From the NCBI RefSeq assembly GCF_004124315.2, contig NZ_CP096889.1, positions 2,897,001-2,961,000 on the forward strand: a stretch of DNA of 64,000 nt, in the 5' to 3' direction. Position 1 is the stretch's first letter, and the number at the start of each line of letters is the position of its first letter. Shown here piece by piece: positions 17,300 to 25,745 of this stretch. Origin of the DNA: Bacillus cabrialesii (GTDB taxonomy: Bacteria; Bacillota; Bacilli; Bacillales; Bacillaceae). Made by a program: the position numbers and the translations under genes. The notes beneath the pieces are model-generated. The model ran no database searches, had not been told where the DNA came from, and saw only the letters and a list, made by a program, of their open reading frames with translations.

Positions 17300-18304
17300 T
17301 TAACGTTTGGCGGCTAAAACCGCTTCGCTCAGCAGCTGATAAGACAGCTGTTTTTCGTCAGCTTGTTTCATCGGTGTAAAAATAACAAAATCATTGATTT
17401 TGTATGTGTCTGATAAACGCTTTAACTCATCTGCAGCCTCTTCTTTCGTTCCAGCAATCACCCCGGTTTTTTGCACAATGATGTCATAGGGCTGGCTGAC
17501 GTTTTCAAGATAGGCCTCAGCCTGTTGACGGGAGCCGATGTTGACTCTCCGCCCGTCTTGTAAAACCACTTTTATCGTTTCACGCGACACAATATGTTTT
17601 TCCGCTTCTTCTTTCGTATGTGCCGCAAAAACAGCGGGAGCAAGATGGAATTCAGCCTCAGATCCTGAAGGCAGATGCGTGTCAAAAGCTTGGCGTGCTT
17701 CTTTCAGCACTTCCTCTTCACCATTAATAAAGTAAGCAAAAACAAAAGAGATTCCCAGTTTGGCAGCCGAAATGGCACTCTCCACACTTCCTCCCAGCAG
17801 AAAAATCCCCGGCTGCTGATCAACCCGCGGAGCAGGACGCAGTGCCGCGTACCGGTGGGTATCAGGAAAATCATCCCGAATGAAATGAGTAAGTTCCTCC
17901 AGTTTTTCATCAAACTTTCGCGCCGGTTTTTCATATTCGGCCTGCAGCGCGTCAGTTGACAGCTGATACCCGCCGGGCGCTTTGCCCACTCCGAGATCTA
18001 TACGGCCGGGAGCTAACGCCGACAGAAGGTGAAACTGCTCCGCCACTTTGTAAGGGCTGTAATGCTGCAACATCACTCCGCCTGATGCTAAATGAATGTT
18101 CTTTGTGCTAGCGGCAAGATAACCTAAAAGAACCTCAGGCGCAGATCCTGCAATTTCTTCATTATTGTGATGTTCAGCCACCCAAAACCGGTGATATCCA
18201 TACTCTTCAGCCATCTGCGCCAACTTCACCGTTTGCTGCAGTGTATCGGCTGCTGTCTCCCCTTCACCAATCAAGCTTTGATCTAAAATACTTAAGCGGA
18301 TCAT
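17300..18304 (-). CDS. ytmO: Luciferase-like flavin monooxygenase YtmO
   Basis: A 334-residue luciferase-family oxidoreductase, distinct from YtnJ. It shows FWVAEHHN near residue 40, LGVGKAPGG near 103, and LLGGSVESAI near 175, the pattern of the MsnO8-type group. It is probably the second flavin-dependent step of the S-alkylcysteine salvage route (CmoO in recent naming, from memory). The ATG overlaps the tcyN stop (ATGA), and ytnI follows 14 bp after. Confidence 0.9.
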   Translation of the reverse strand: MIRLSILDQSLIGEGETAADTLQQTVKLAQMAEEYGYHRFWVAEHHNNEEIAGSAPEVLLGYLAASTKNIHLASGGVMLQHYSPYKVAEQFHLLSALAPGRIDLGVGKAPGGYQLSTDALQAEYEKPARKFDEKLEELTHFIRDDFPDTHRYAALRPAPRVDQQPGIFLLGGSVESAISAAKLGISFVFAYFINGEEEVLKEARQAFDTHLPSGSEAEFHLAPAVFAAHTKEEAEKHIVSRETIKVVLQDGRRVNIGSRQQAEAYLENVSQPYDIIVQKTGVIAGTKEEAADELKRLSDTYKINDFVIFTPMKQADEKQLSYQLLSEAVLAAKR

Positions 18305-19083
18305 ATCACCGGCTCCTTTATGAATTCTTTTGGTTCATATAAATATTCCGGCGAAACGCGGCGGAGAAACTGTCTCGTTCGTTCTTTTTTGGTGTGGCGG
18401 AAGACTTCTTCCGGAGTGCCTTGTTCAACTATGACTCCTTCATCCATAAAAACAACTTGATCAGAGACCCTTTTGGCGAATTCCATTTCATGTGTAACAA
18501 CAATCATGGTGGCACCGGTTTTTACGATATCCAGCATCACTTCCAGAACTTCGCCGACCAGCTCCGGATCAAGCGCAGCCGTCGGCTCATCAAACAGCAG
18601 CACATCCGGATGAATGGCAAGCGCCCTCGCTATCCCGACTCTCTGTTTTTGCCCTCCCGATAACTGACTGGGATAAACAGTTAATTTGTCTTGAAGCCCG
18701 ACCTTTATCAGTTCATTCTCTGCTACGGCGTATGCGTCTTGCTTTCTCATTTTCCTGGCGATCGTCAAGCCTTCCATGACATTTTCAATCACCGTTTTGT
18801 GAGCAAACAGATGATATTGCTGGAATACCATTGCCGTCTGTTTTCTGAGCCAGTGAATGTCTTTTTTGGACGGATAGCTGCAATTAATCACTTTGTCTTG
18901 TAGGGAAATGACCCCTTCGTCCGGCCGTTCCAATAAATTCAAGCAGCGTAAAAAGGTGGTTTTACCTGATCCGCTCGGCCCGATAATGGTCACAACTTCT
19001 CCCTTGCGTACAGTGAGATTTATCCCTTTTAATACATGGTGGATGCCAAACTGTTTATGGATATTTTTAATCTCAATCATCAT
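18301..19083 (-). CDS. tcyN: Cystine ABC transporter ATP-binding protein
   Basis: ATPase of the TcyJKLMN importer for L-cystine and sulfur compounds such as cystathionine, djenkolic acid and S-methylcysteine in B. subtilis. Walker A GPSGSGKTT is at about 34-42, the signature LSGGQKQRVGIARAL at about 142, and Walker B VLLFDEPTAALDPE follows; a switch histidine appears in VVTHEM. Two adjacent ATGs exist; the first overlaps the tcyM stop, the second (19080) is better spaced from GGAGG, so the true N-terminus may be one residue shorter. Confidence 0.95.
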   Translation of the reverse strand: MMIEIKNIHKQFGIHHVLKGINLTVRKGEVVTIIGPSGSGKTTFLRCLNLLERPDEGVISLQDKVINCSYPSKKDIHWLRKQTAMVFQQYHLFAHKTVIENVMEGLTIARKMRKQDAYAVAENELIKVGLQDKLTVYPSQLSGGQKQRVGIARALAIHPDVLLFDEPTAALDPELVGEVLEVMLDIVKTGATMIVVTHEMEFAKRVSDQVVFMDEGVIVEQGTPEEVFRHTKKERTRQFLRRVSPEYLYEPKEFIKEPVI

Positions 19084-19784
19084 GTGCCTCCTTGAAATTT
19101 GGCTATTCTTTTCTCGAAGATCCCGCTAACAGCTTCGATCATAAGAGTCAGAATCCAATAAATCATTGCAGCTCCGATAAAAGCCTCCAGAAAAGCGTAA
19201 TTATCCGAAGCAACGATTGTCGCTGTCCCTGTTATTTCGGGAACAGCCACAATAGCCGCGATAGAGGTCGTATGCAAAAAGCCGATGCCCAAGTTGGTGA
19301 AGTTTGGAACGGAAACCATCAACGCCTGCGGCAATATCACCCGCCGAAAGGTTTGACCGGGTGTCAGGCCGACTGAATAAGCCGCTTCGACCTGCCCGGT
19401 ATCCATCGCCAGAATACCCGAACGGATGATCTCTGTCAGATAAGCTCCGGCAGTTAAAGACAAAGCCATAATGACAAACACAGCGACCGGTATTTCATTG
19501 GCGGACCAGCCGATATGAAACAAGCTGCTCACATGATCTGCAATCGGCGGTATCCCTAAATAAATCAGCATGATATGAAGGATTGCAGGTGTACTTCGAA
19601 AGAATGACACATAAAACCTTGAGCAAGCCATCAACCGCTTTATTCTAAAAATTCTGACCATTATATTTACAAGAGCCACGAGAAATCCAAACACGACCGG
19701 CAAAACAGCCATTATCAATGTCAGCGGAATGGTCTTTATCATTTCTTTCATGGCGGAAGCGATAAACGAAAAGTCAAATGGCAA
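19080..19784 (-). CDS. tcyM: Cystine ABC transporter permease TcyM
   Basis: A 234-residue permease of the polar amino acid transporter (HisMQ-like) family with about five hydrophobic helices. The EAA loop that docks to the ATPase is visible (QVEAAYSVGLTPGQTFRRVI, about residues 133-152). It pairs with TcyL. Start is TTG at 19784 with GGAGGGAG upstream; the stop overlaps the tcyN start. Confidence 0.94.
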   Translation of the reverse strand: MPFDFSFIASAMKEMIKTIPLTLIMAVLPVVFGFLVALVNIMVRIFRIKRLMACSRFYVSFFRSTPAILHIMLIYLGIPPIADHVSSLFHIGWSANEIPVAVFVIMALSLTAGAYLTEIIRSGILAMDTGQVEAAYSVGLTPGQTFRRVILPQALMVSVPNFTNLGIGFLHTTSIAAIVAVPEITGTATIVASDNYAFLEAFIGAAMIYWILTLMIEAVSGIFEKRIAKFQGGT

Positions 19785-19812
19785 CCTACTCCCTCCTCAT
19801 CCTAGAAATACG

Positions 19813-20532
19813 TCAATGTATGTTCATGTCAAAAACGGTAACAAGCCTTGTTTGATTCTTTTTGATACGTTTTTCGGCTACTCTAAAGAACCATTCGAAT
19901 AAAACCGCTACGGCGTAATAAACAACGGATAGCGCAATGTATACTTCAAGAGAATGATTGCTCGAGGTGATTAGGGTTTGGCCTCTTCCGGACATATCCA
20001 TGACACCTATTGAAAAAGCAAGAGACGTATCTTTTAAAGAACTGATCACCATGTTTCCCATATTCGGAAAAGCCTGCACAAGCGCCTGGGGCAAAACGAT
20101 GCGCCTGAAGGCCTGGCTTCCGCTAAGGCCGATACTGTACGCCGCTTCTGTTTGGCCTTTATCAACACTGCCCACCCCCGCTCGAATGATTTCAGCGGCT
20201 GCAGCAGCGTTGCTTAACGCGTAAGTTGCGACAGCAGCATAAAACGGGTCCATTTTTGATGTATCAATCCCGATAAGCCCAGTAAGCGCCGGAATTCCAT
20301 AAAACACGATGAAAAGCTGCACCATAATAGGCGTTCCTCTGAAAAACGAGATATACACTTTTGCCAATTGACTCACAATTGGAATGTTGTAAATGCGAGG
20401 AAGCGCCAAAAGAAGCCCCAAAATATAACCGAAAAGCAACGACAGCGCCAGAATGGCTAATGTAACCGGCAAATAACCGATTAGCGTTGGCACAAAATCT
20501 GTAATCATGTTGATATCAAACGCTTTTTCCAT
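19813..20532 (-). CDS. tcyL: Cystine ABC transporter permease TcyL
   Basis: A 239-residue permease with about five membrane helices and the EAA loop QTEAAYSIGLSGSQAFRRIV. It forms the channel with TcyM. ATG at 20532 is preferred over the GTG just before it, which would sit on top of the ribosome binding site. It lies between tcyK (21 bp upstream) and tcyM (28 bp downstream). Confidence 0.94.
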   Translation of the reverse strand: MEKAFDINMITDFVPTLIGYLPVTLAILALSLLFGYILGLLLALPRIYNIPIVSQLAKVYISFFRGTPIMVQLFIVFYGIPALTGLIGIDTSKMDPFYAAVATYALSNAAAAAEIIRAGVGSVDKGQTEAAYSIGLSGSQAFRRIVLPQALVQAFPNMGNMVISSLKDTSLAFSIGVMDMSGRGQTLITSSNHSLEVYIALSVVYYAVAVLFEWFFRVAEKRIKKNQTRLVTVFDMNIH

Positions 20533-20553
20533 CACTGCTCCCTCTCTTTTTCC

Positions 20554-21366
20554 TTAATACTGCTCCTTGGAATAGTCGTCTCCAAGCCATTTTAAGCTGA
20601 GATTTTTCAGCGTTCCGTCATCAATGATTTCCTGTAAAGCTTTATCAATATCGTCACTTAACGTTTGTTCATTTTTGTTAAACATAAAATACACTTTGGC
20701 ATTCGAAAGCACGTCACCGACCGTTTTTTCTTTAATGGCGCTCGTCTTGTTTTGAAAGTCTACTGCAAAAGGCGTTGAAATGGTGGCGTCGGCACGTCCT
20801 GATTTCAGCTGATTGGCTGCCTCATTTGCGCCTTGGCCCTCATAGGCAATCTCAAACGGCCTTCCATTTTCCTCATTCCATTTCTTCAGTACAAGCGCCC
20901 CGTTGGAAGTTGCGCTCGTAATCACCCGTTTTCCTTTTAAATCTTCAATTCCGTTAATCGTATCGTTATCTTGAAGCACGGTTATTTTGAGAGGAAAATG
21001 ATTGTAGGCTACCTTATTGAACAGAAATTTTTTCTCACGCTCTTTGCTTTTCTCCATTTGGTGTGCCACAATATCGACTTTATGCTGTCCAAGGCTGACA
21101 AGCAGGTTGGAAAATTCCATTGTTTTAAACGTGAATTTATAATTCGGCAAACGTTTATCAAGTTCTTTGATCAGTTCGACATCATAACCGGTTAACTCGC
21201 CTTTATCATCGATAAAGCATATATTCGGAAATTGAGTTCCAGTCCCAACCGTGATTGTCTGTACCTTCTTTTCGTCAGCACCCGTCGTTTGATTGCCTGC
21301 GCCGCAAGCCGACAAAACCGTAATAAGTGAAAATAATATTGCCATGAATGCTGCTGTTGTTCTCAT
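20554..21366 (-). CDS. tcyK: Cystine-binding lipoprotein TcyK
   Basis: A 270-residue solute-binding protein for the Tcy importer. The N-terminus is a lipoprotein signal peptide with lipobox LSAC, modified cysteine C21, so the protein is anchored outside the membrane. The rest is the SBP family 3 fold (TVGTGTQFPNICF, GYDVELIKEL, GRADATISTPFAVDFQNKT). It resembles the neighbouring tcyJ closely over its length, pointing to tandem duplication. ATG 21366 is chosen because the upstream extension lies in the tcyJ gap and destroys the signal peptide. Confidence 0.93.
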   Translation of the reverse strand: MRTTAAFMAILFSLITVLSACGAGNQTTGADEKKVQTITVGTGTQFPNICFIDDKGELTGYDVELIKELDKRLPNYKFTFKTMEFSNLLVSLGQHKVDIVAHQMEKSKEREKKFLFNKVAYNHFPLKITVLQDNDTINGIEDLKGKRVITSATSNGALVLKKWNEENGRPFEIAYEGQGANEAANQLKSGRADATISTPFAVDFQNKTSAIKEKTVGDVLSNAKVYFMFNKNEQTLSDDIDKALQEIIDDGTLKNLSLKWLGDDYSKEQY

Positions 21367-21379
21367 CTCATCGCCCCAT

Positions 21380-22186
21380 TTATTGTTCAAAGCTTGATTT
21401 TGAATAATCTGCACCAAGCCATTTCCGGCTTAGTTTTTTTAACGTTCCGTTTTTCTCCAGCTTTTTAATCGCTTGATCCGTGTCGTCGGCCAAGGTTTGG
21501 CTCCCTTTATTGAACATAAAGTACACCTCGGTATCCAATAACACATCGCCGACTGTCTTTTGGCGGAAGGCGTGCGTTTTATTCTGAAAATCAACGGCAA
21601 ACGGTGTTGCTATTGTTGCATCGGCACGACCGGTTTCAATTTGGTTTGCAGTGTCATTGCTTCCCTGTCCTGCGTATTTCAGATGAATCGGATTGCCATG
21701 CGTTTTGTTGTAATTCGTTATATAGTCGGCCGCATTTGATGTGGCGCCCACAATGACGGTTTTCCCATGCAAATCTTCTAATGTATGAATCTTGTTATTA
21801 TCCTCACTCACCGTGATGTACATCGGCGAATAGTTATAAGGCACTTTATGATATAAAAAACGCTTTTCTCGTTCTTTATTTTTGGCCATATTGTGCGCGA
21901 TCACATCAATTTTTTTATTACTCAGGCTCGTCAGCAGATTTGAGAAATCCATCGTTTTAAATTCAAATGTATATTGCGGCAATTCTTTATCGATGGCTTT
22001 CATCACTTCAATGTCATACCCGGCCAAATCGCCTTTTTTATTCAAAAACGCAATATTCGGAAAATCCGTTCCAGTACCAACTATGACTGTTTGAACCTGA
22101 CGATCTGTTTTACTTTTTTCCGATCCGCACCCGCCAAGAAACACAAACACTGACAGCAGCAAAACCAGTCCCATTCGCTTTTTCAT
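21380..22186 (-). CDS. tcyJ: Cystine-binding lipoprotein TcyJ
   Basis: A 268-residue extracellular solute-binding lipoprotein. Signal peptide with lipobox LGGC, modified C20. The SBP family 3 body parallels TcyK segment by segment (VGTGTDFPNIAF, GYDIEVMKAI, GRADATIATPFAVDFQNKT). Having two binding proteins for one permease pair probably widens the range of imported cystine derivatives. ATG 22186 has GAGG seven bases upstream. It follows ytmI by 13 bp and precedes tcyK by 13 bp. Confidence 0.93.
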   Translation of the reverse strand: MKKRMGLVLLLSVFVFLGGCGSEKSKTDRQVQTVIVGTGTDFPNIAFLNKKGDLAGYDIEVMKAIDKELPQYTFEFKTMDFSNLLTSLSNKKIDVIAHNMAKNKEREKRFLYHKVPYNYSPMYITVSEDNNKIHTLEDLHGKTVIVGATSNAADYITNYNKTHGNPIHLKYAGQGSNDTANQIETGRADATIATPFAVDFQNKTHAFRQKTVGDVLLDTEVYFMFNKGSQTLADDTDQAIKKLEKNGTLKKLSRKWLGADYSKSSFEQ

Positions 22187-22199
22187 AGGCTGCCTCACA

Positions 22200-22736
22200 T
22201 TACGCCCAGCTGGGCACACCTAAAAGCGCCGGGTCAAATCGTTCCGGAATCAGAACCTTATGCATCATCACACCTATGTCTCCGTCTTTTTCCTGCTCAA
22301 AATACACTTCATACCCTCTCCTTCTGTACATATCGGCAAGCCAAGGGTGTTTGCGTGCAGAAGTGCCGAGCGTCAGCGCAGGCGCCTTCAGCATATCGCG
22401 AAGAACATTTTCCTCAACGTGCGTCAGGAGCTTACTTCCTGCGCCCTGCCCTTTATATTCCGGTAGCGTCGCAAACCACCAAACAAACGGATATTTTGAA
22501 GGGGGCTTCTCACTCTCCCATGGAAATCTGATGGTAATTGTTGAAATCAGCTTCCCATCCCGCTCCAGCACGATCGCTGAATGATTTTCAATATTTTCTG
22601 ATACCATCTGGATATCAGCTCTCGTGGAAGGCCAATCAATATCCAGCTGACGAATTGGCTGAAAAGCGCTATTAACCAGTTTCAACAGCTCCGGTGCATC
22701 TTCAACAGTTGCCAATCGAAAAATATCCTTACTCAT
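22200..22736 (-). CDS. ytmI: GNAT N-acetyltransferase YtmI (S-modified cysteine acetylation)
   Basis: A 178-residue GNAT acetyltransferase, first gene of the sulfur operon. The acetyl-CoA loop is visible as YKGQGAGSKLL (Q/RxxGxG/A type) near residue 97-107. In B. subtilis the enzyme (SnaA in recent naming, from memory) N-acetylates S-alkyl or S-succino-cysteines, the first salvage step that YtnL later reverses. ATG 22736 is chosen because GGGGAG lies eight bases upstream; a GTG 9 bp earlier is too close to it. Transcription depends on the divergent activator YtlI. Confidence 0.92.
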   Translation of the reverse strand: MSKDIFRLATVEDAPELLKLVNSAFQPIRQLDIDWPSTRADIQMVSENIENHSAIVLERDGKLISTITIRFPWESEKPPSKYPFVWWFATLPEYKGQGAGSKLLTHVEENVLRDMLKAPALTLGTSARKHPWLADMYRRRGYEVYFEQEKDGDIGVMMHKVLIPERFDPALLGVPSWA

Positions 22737-22757
22737 TTCCGGCACTCCCCTTCATAA

Positions 22758-22811
22758 AATATATAATTCCTATTTGTTTACTATGCTTTTATTGTTTATA
22801 CTATAAAGCAT
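22758..22811 (-). promoter_or_regulatory. ytmI promoter with LysR-type operator
   Basis: A 29-bp dyad (ATGCTTT at 22783-22789, AAAGCAT at 22805-22811) lies in the ytlI-ytmI divergent region. It abuts the expected -35 region of ytmI, whose -10 is TATATT (22758-22763, minus) and whose -35 is poor. This arrangement fits a promoter that needs an activator. YtlI is the natural candidate, as shown for the ortholog. Confidence 0.6.
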
Positions 22812-22888
22812 ACTCTGATCTTTGGCTAATCAAAAAAAGTAAACCTTCACTTCAGTAATTTTAATGATGAAAAACAGGAGGGAGCACA

Positions 22889-23827
22889 TTGGAGTTTCGC
22901 TCAATTAAAACGTTTCACACGATTGTCAAATTCGGAAGCTTCTATAAAGCTGCGGAAATACTGAACTACTCGCAGCCAACGATATCCATGCGTATGAAGC
23001 AATTAGAGCAGGATTTAGGCGCGCAGCTGTTTGAAAGGGGAAAAAACCTGCAGCTGACAAAAGCGGGGAAACTTTTTTATGAACGAACAGGAGATCTTTT
23101 GACTCAATACGAGGCGCTTAAACACAACCTCTCCGACTTAAAGGAAGAGGAGGCAGGCATCATCAACATAGGCGTTTCAGAGCCGACTGCCAGTCTGATA
23201 TTCCCTGAGATTTTAAAGGATTTCTTAAAGGATTACCCAAAGATAACCGTTAATATCAACGTTGACGACGCCAATACCTGCAGTCAAAAGCTCTTAGACG
23301 GAACGATTGATTTTGCCGTCTGCGGTGAGCCGGAATTGATTCTTGAAAACTTCTATCTTCCCATTTTTTATGACACATTAAATGTGATTGTATCTGATCG
23401 CCATCCTCTCGCTCAGAAGAAAGCTGTTCATTTATCTGATTTAGAAGGAGAATGTTTTATATTTACGCCCGCCAATTGCCCCATTCGCATACAAATGGAA
23501 CAGCATTTACATAAAGCACTCGGCAATCGTTACAAAAAAATGGAGCTCACGAGCAGCATGGCACATGAATATTACGTACGGGAAAACATCGGGATTTCAA
23601 TCTTCACCAGCACCGCACATTCTAAACCGCTTAGCGGCACTACTGTTATTCCCATTCTGAATCTGGATATTGCACCGCCTATAGGGCTGTTAACAAATCG
23701 AAAAGCAGATCATTTTGACCCCGCAACGAAGGACTTGATCGATCGTCTGACCAAACATTTTCACCAGCGCAGCAAAGAATTAAGAGGAGATCCGGAAGAA
23801 AAATCTTACAAAGCAATCACGGGATAA
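22889..23827 (+). CDS. ytlI: LysR-type activator of the sulfur operon
   Basis: A 312-residue LysR-family regulator, also called AscR. The N-terminal winged helix-turn-helix is clear (SFYKAAEILNYSQPTISMRM, about residues 17-36, then EQDLGAQLFERGKNLQLT), followed by the periplasmic-binding-protein-like effector domain. It activates the divergent ytmI operon. In B. subtilis, ytlI is itself repressed by CymR when cysteine is available. Start is TTG at 22889 with AGGAGGGAG immediately upstream. The 3' end converges on ytkL with a shared hairpin. Confidence 0.93.
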   Translation: MEFRSIKTFHTIVKFGSFYKAAEILNYSQPTISMRMKQLEQDLGAQLFERGKNLQLTKAGKLFYERTGDLLTQYEALKHNLSDLKEEEAGIINIGVSEPTASLIFPEILKDFLKDYPKITVNINVDDANTCSQKLLDGTIDFAVCGEPELILENFYLPIFYDTLNVIVSDRHPLAQKKAVHLSDLEGECFIFTPANCPIRIQMEQHLHKALGNRYKKMELTSSMAHEYYVRENIGISIFTSTAHSKPLSGTTVIPILNLDIAPPIGLLTNRKADHFDPATKDLIDRLTKHFHQRSKELRGDPEEKSYKAITG

Positions 23828-23864
23828 CAAGGTACTGTCACTGACTTATCCGTACGTTTTTTCA

Positions 23865-23902
23865 AAATAAAAAACATCTCCTGAGGAATCAGGAGATGTT
23901 TT
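23865..23902. terminator. Terminator between convergent ytlI and ytkL
   Basis: Perfect 14-bp inverted repeat (23871-23884, 23889-23902) with a four-base loop. On the minus strand it is followed by a T-rich run, so it ends ytkL; on the plus strand it ends in TTTT and may also serve ytlI. Confidence 0.85.
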
Positions 23903-23909
23903 CACAGAT

Positions 23910-24593
23910 TTAAAGCTCGATCGTCTCACCGACCGCCATGACTTTGCCGACTCCGCCCGGCAGGCTGTCAGCGAATGCCTCAGGGTCTTGTTCGATGACC
24001 GGGAATGTATTGTAATGCACCGGCACGACCTGTTTTGCCCGCAGCCATTCGGCGGCAAGCTTGGCGTCTTCAGGTCCCATCGTAAAGTTGTCGCCAATCG
24101 GCAGGAAGGCAAGGTCAATATGATTCAATTCGCCAATCAGCTTCATATCAGAAAATAGAGCCGTATCGCCCGCGTGGAAAATCGTTTTATCTTCGACAGT
24201 CAGCAAAATACCGGCTGGCATGCCTGTGTACGTGATCGTTTTGTTTTCTTCATCTGTGATGGCTGATCCGTGAAAGGCCTGTGTAAGCTTCACTTTTCCA
24301 AAATCGAACTGGCGTGAGCCGCCGATGTGCATTGGATGAACATTTAAGCCTTTCCAGCCCAAGTACACAGCGAGCTCGTTCGGAGCTACAACCAGCGCGT
24401 TGTTTTGCTTGGCGATTTGCTCAGTGTCGCCGACATGATCATTGTGGCCGTGCGTCAATAAGATGACGTCTGCTTTTACATCCTCCGGCTTTACATTCGT
24501 TAACGAATTCCCTGTCAAAAACGGGTCAAATATAATATTGTGATCCTTTGTTTCCACTGTGATTACAGAATGTCCGTGATATGTCACTTTCAT
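23910..24593 (-). CDS. ytkL: Metallo-beta-lactamase-fold hydrolase YtkL (UPF0173)
   Basis: A 227-residue metal-dependent hydrolase. The zinc-binding signature THGHNDHVGD lies near residue 50-59, with a further metal aspartate in FHAGDTALF and a histidine in PVHYNTFP. It belongs to the UPF0173/UlaG-like group of small metallohydrolases, whose substrates are mostly unknown. ATG 24593 is preferred over a GTG 9 bp upstream because GAGGTGA is six bases from it. Monocistronic or cotranscribed with ytkK, which ends 62 bp upstream. Confidence 0.88.
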   Translation of the reverse strand: MKVTYHGHSVITVETKDHNIIFDPFLTGNSLTNVKPEDVKADVILLTHGHNDHVGDTEQIAKQNNALVVAPNELAVYLGWKGLNVHPMHIGGSRQFDFGKVKLTQAFHGSAITDEENKTITYTGMPAGILLTVEDKTIFHAGDTALFSDMKLIGELNHIDLAFLPIGDNFTMGPEDAKLAAEWLRAKQVVPVHYNTFPVIEQDPEAFADSLPGGVGKVMAVGETIEL

Positions 24594-24655
24594 TTTTTTC
24601 ACCTCGTCACGTTATTTCGATTTTTTTATTTTCCCTTTTTAAAAAGCTGAAAAAC

Positions 24656-25423
24656 TTATGTTGTTTGATTCTTATTAATGACATTGAGTCCTCCGGTGGC
24701 TTCAATGACAGTCCCTGTTACAAGGTCAGAGTTCTCTTCACACAAGAAAGCGATAATCCGGGCGATATCCTCGCCTGTGCCGGATCTTCCTATCGGCGTC
24801 TTTTCTTTGCCGATCCGTTTTCTGGCTTCTTCTATTGACGCTTCCTTCATGTCGCCGACAATGTCCCCCGGGCAAACCATATTGGCGGTTATGCCGAATT
24901 CGGCTTCTTCGATGGCAATGGTCTTCGTCAAAGAGGCCAAACCCACTTTCGCAGCGCCAAACGCCGATCGGTGAAGCCAGCCGGGCGCGTGCGCCGCACC
25001 TTGGAATCCGTACGTGATAATTCGCCCGAATTGCTGTTTTCTCATAATAGGAATTACCGCTTTAAATAAGTGAAAGACGGCGCTTAAATTTCCTTCCAGC
25101 ATGCCGTACCATTCATCATCAGTATAATCGGCTAACTTTTTACGTTCAAATATGTATGGTCCCGCGTTGTTAATCAAAAAGTCGATCCTTCCGAAGCGGT
25201 TTAAGGCAGCCTCTGCAATACGCAGCAGATCTTCTTTTTTGGTGACATCTCCTTTTACAAATTGAAGCCGGTCCAGACAATCAGGACAGGCTTCCTTCAG
25301 GCGGCTTACAGCATCCTCATCCTGCCTGTAATTGACTGTTACTGAATACCCCTTTGCAAGCAACGTCTCAGTCACTTTGCGGCCTAAACCCTTCGAACCG
25401 GCAGTAATTAAAGCATGTCGCAC
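24656..25423 (-). CDS. ytkK: Short-chain dehydrogenase-like protein YtkK, active site altered
   Basis: A 255-residue Rossmann protein of the SDR family. The cofactor motif TAGSKGLGR (residues ~7-15) and NNAG are present. At the place of the catalytic YxxxK the sequence reads SAFGAAK, so tyrosine is replaced by phenylalanine, and the usual catalytic serine stretch reads ITYGFQGA. Reductase activity of the classic kind is therefore doubtful. Start is GTG at 25423 because GGGAGGT is six bases upstream. Function unknown. Confidence 0.88.
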   Translation of the reverse strand: MRHALITAGSKGLGRKVTETLLAKGYSVTVNYRQDEDAVSRLKEACPDCLDRLQFVKGDVTKKEDLLRIAEAALNRFGRIDFLINNAGPYIFERKKLADYTDDEWYGMLEGNLSAVFHLFKAVIPIMRKQQFGRIITYGFQGAAHAPGWLHRSAFGAAKVGLASLTKTIAIEEAEFGITANMVCPGDIVGDMKEASIEEARKRIGKEKTPIGRSGTGEDIARIIAFLCEENSDLVTGTVIEATGGLNVINKNQTT

Positions 25424-25521
25424 ATGAATACCTCCCAAAGCAACGTCGCCGCTTTCAATAAAGTGTTTCTTCTTCTACTTTACTATAAAAGGCCTTCAAT
25501 ATCACTTTTTACACTTTGACA

Positions 25522-25551
25522 TACAAAAAAAGCTGTCTGTACAGACAGCTT
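25522..25551 (-). terminator. Terminator of argGH-ytzD
   Basis: A perfect 22-bp palindrome (25530-25551) touching the ytzD stop codon is followed on the minus strand by TTTTTTG. Strong intrinsic terminator. Confidence 0.85.
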
Positions 25552-25684
25552 ATTCTGCAGAAGATGAAGGCTCCTGATCATGCATATCGACATAACCGCT
25601 TTGATATGCTTCTGAAATGAGCCTTGTTGTCTCCTGGCTTTCTTGTTCATCATAAATATAGCGTTCCGGTTCTTTTTTCATCAT
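25550..25684 (-). CDS. ytzD: Small acidic protein YtzD, function unknown
   Basis: A 44-residue hydrophilic, glutamate-rich protein. Start chosen at 25684 because GGGAGG lies four bases upstream (a second ATG at 25681 is seven bases away and equally possible). The longer in-frame reading back into argH has no ribosome binding site. It follows argH by 61 bp and precedes the operon terminator, so it is probably read through from argGH. No motif suggests a role. Confidence 0.7.
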   Translation of the reverse strand: MMKKEPERYIYDEQESQETTRLISEAYQSGYVDMHDQEPSSSAE

Positions 25685-25745
25685 TCTGCCTCCCATCATT
25701 ATAGAGGTAGGTTGGCTATAATGACGGGATTTTATGAAGGAAATT

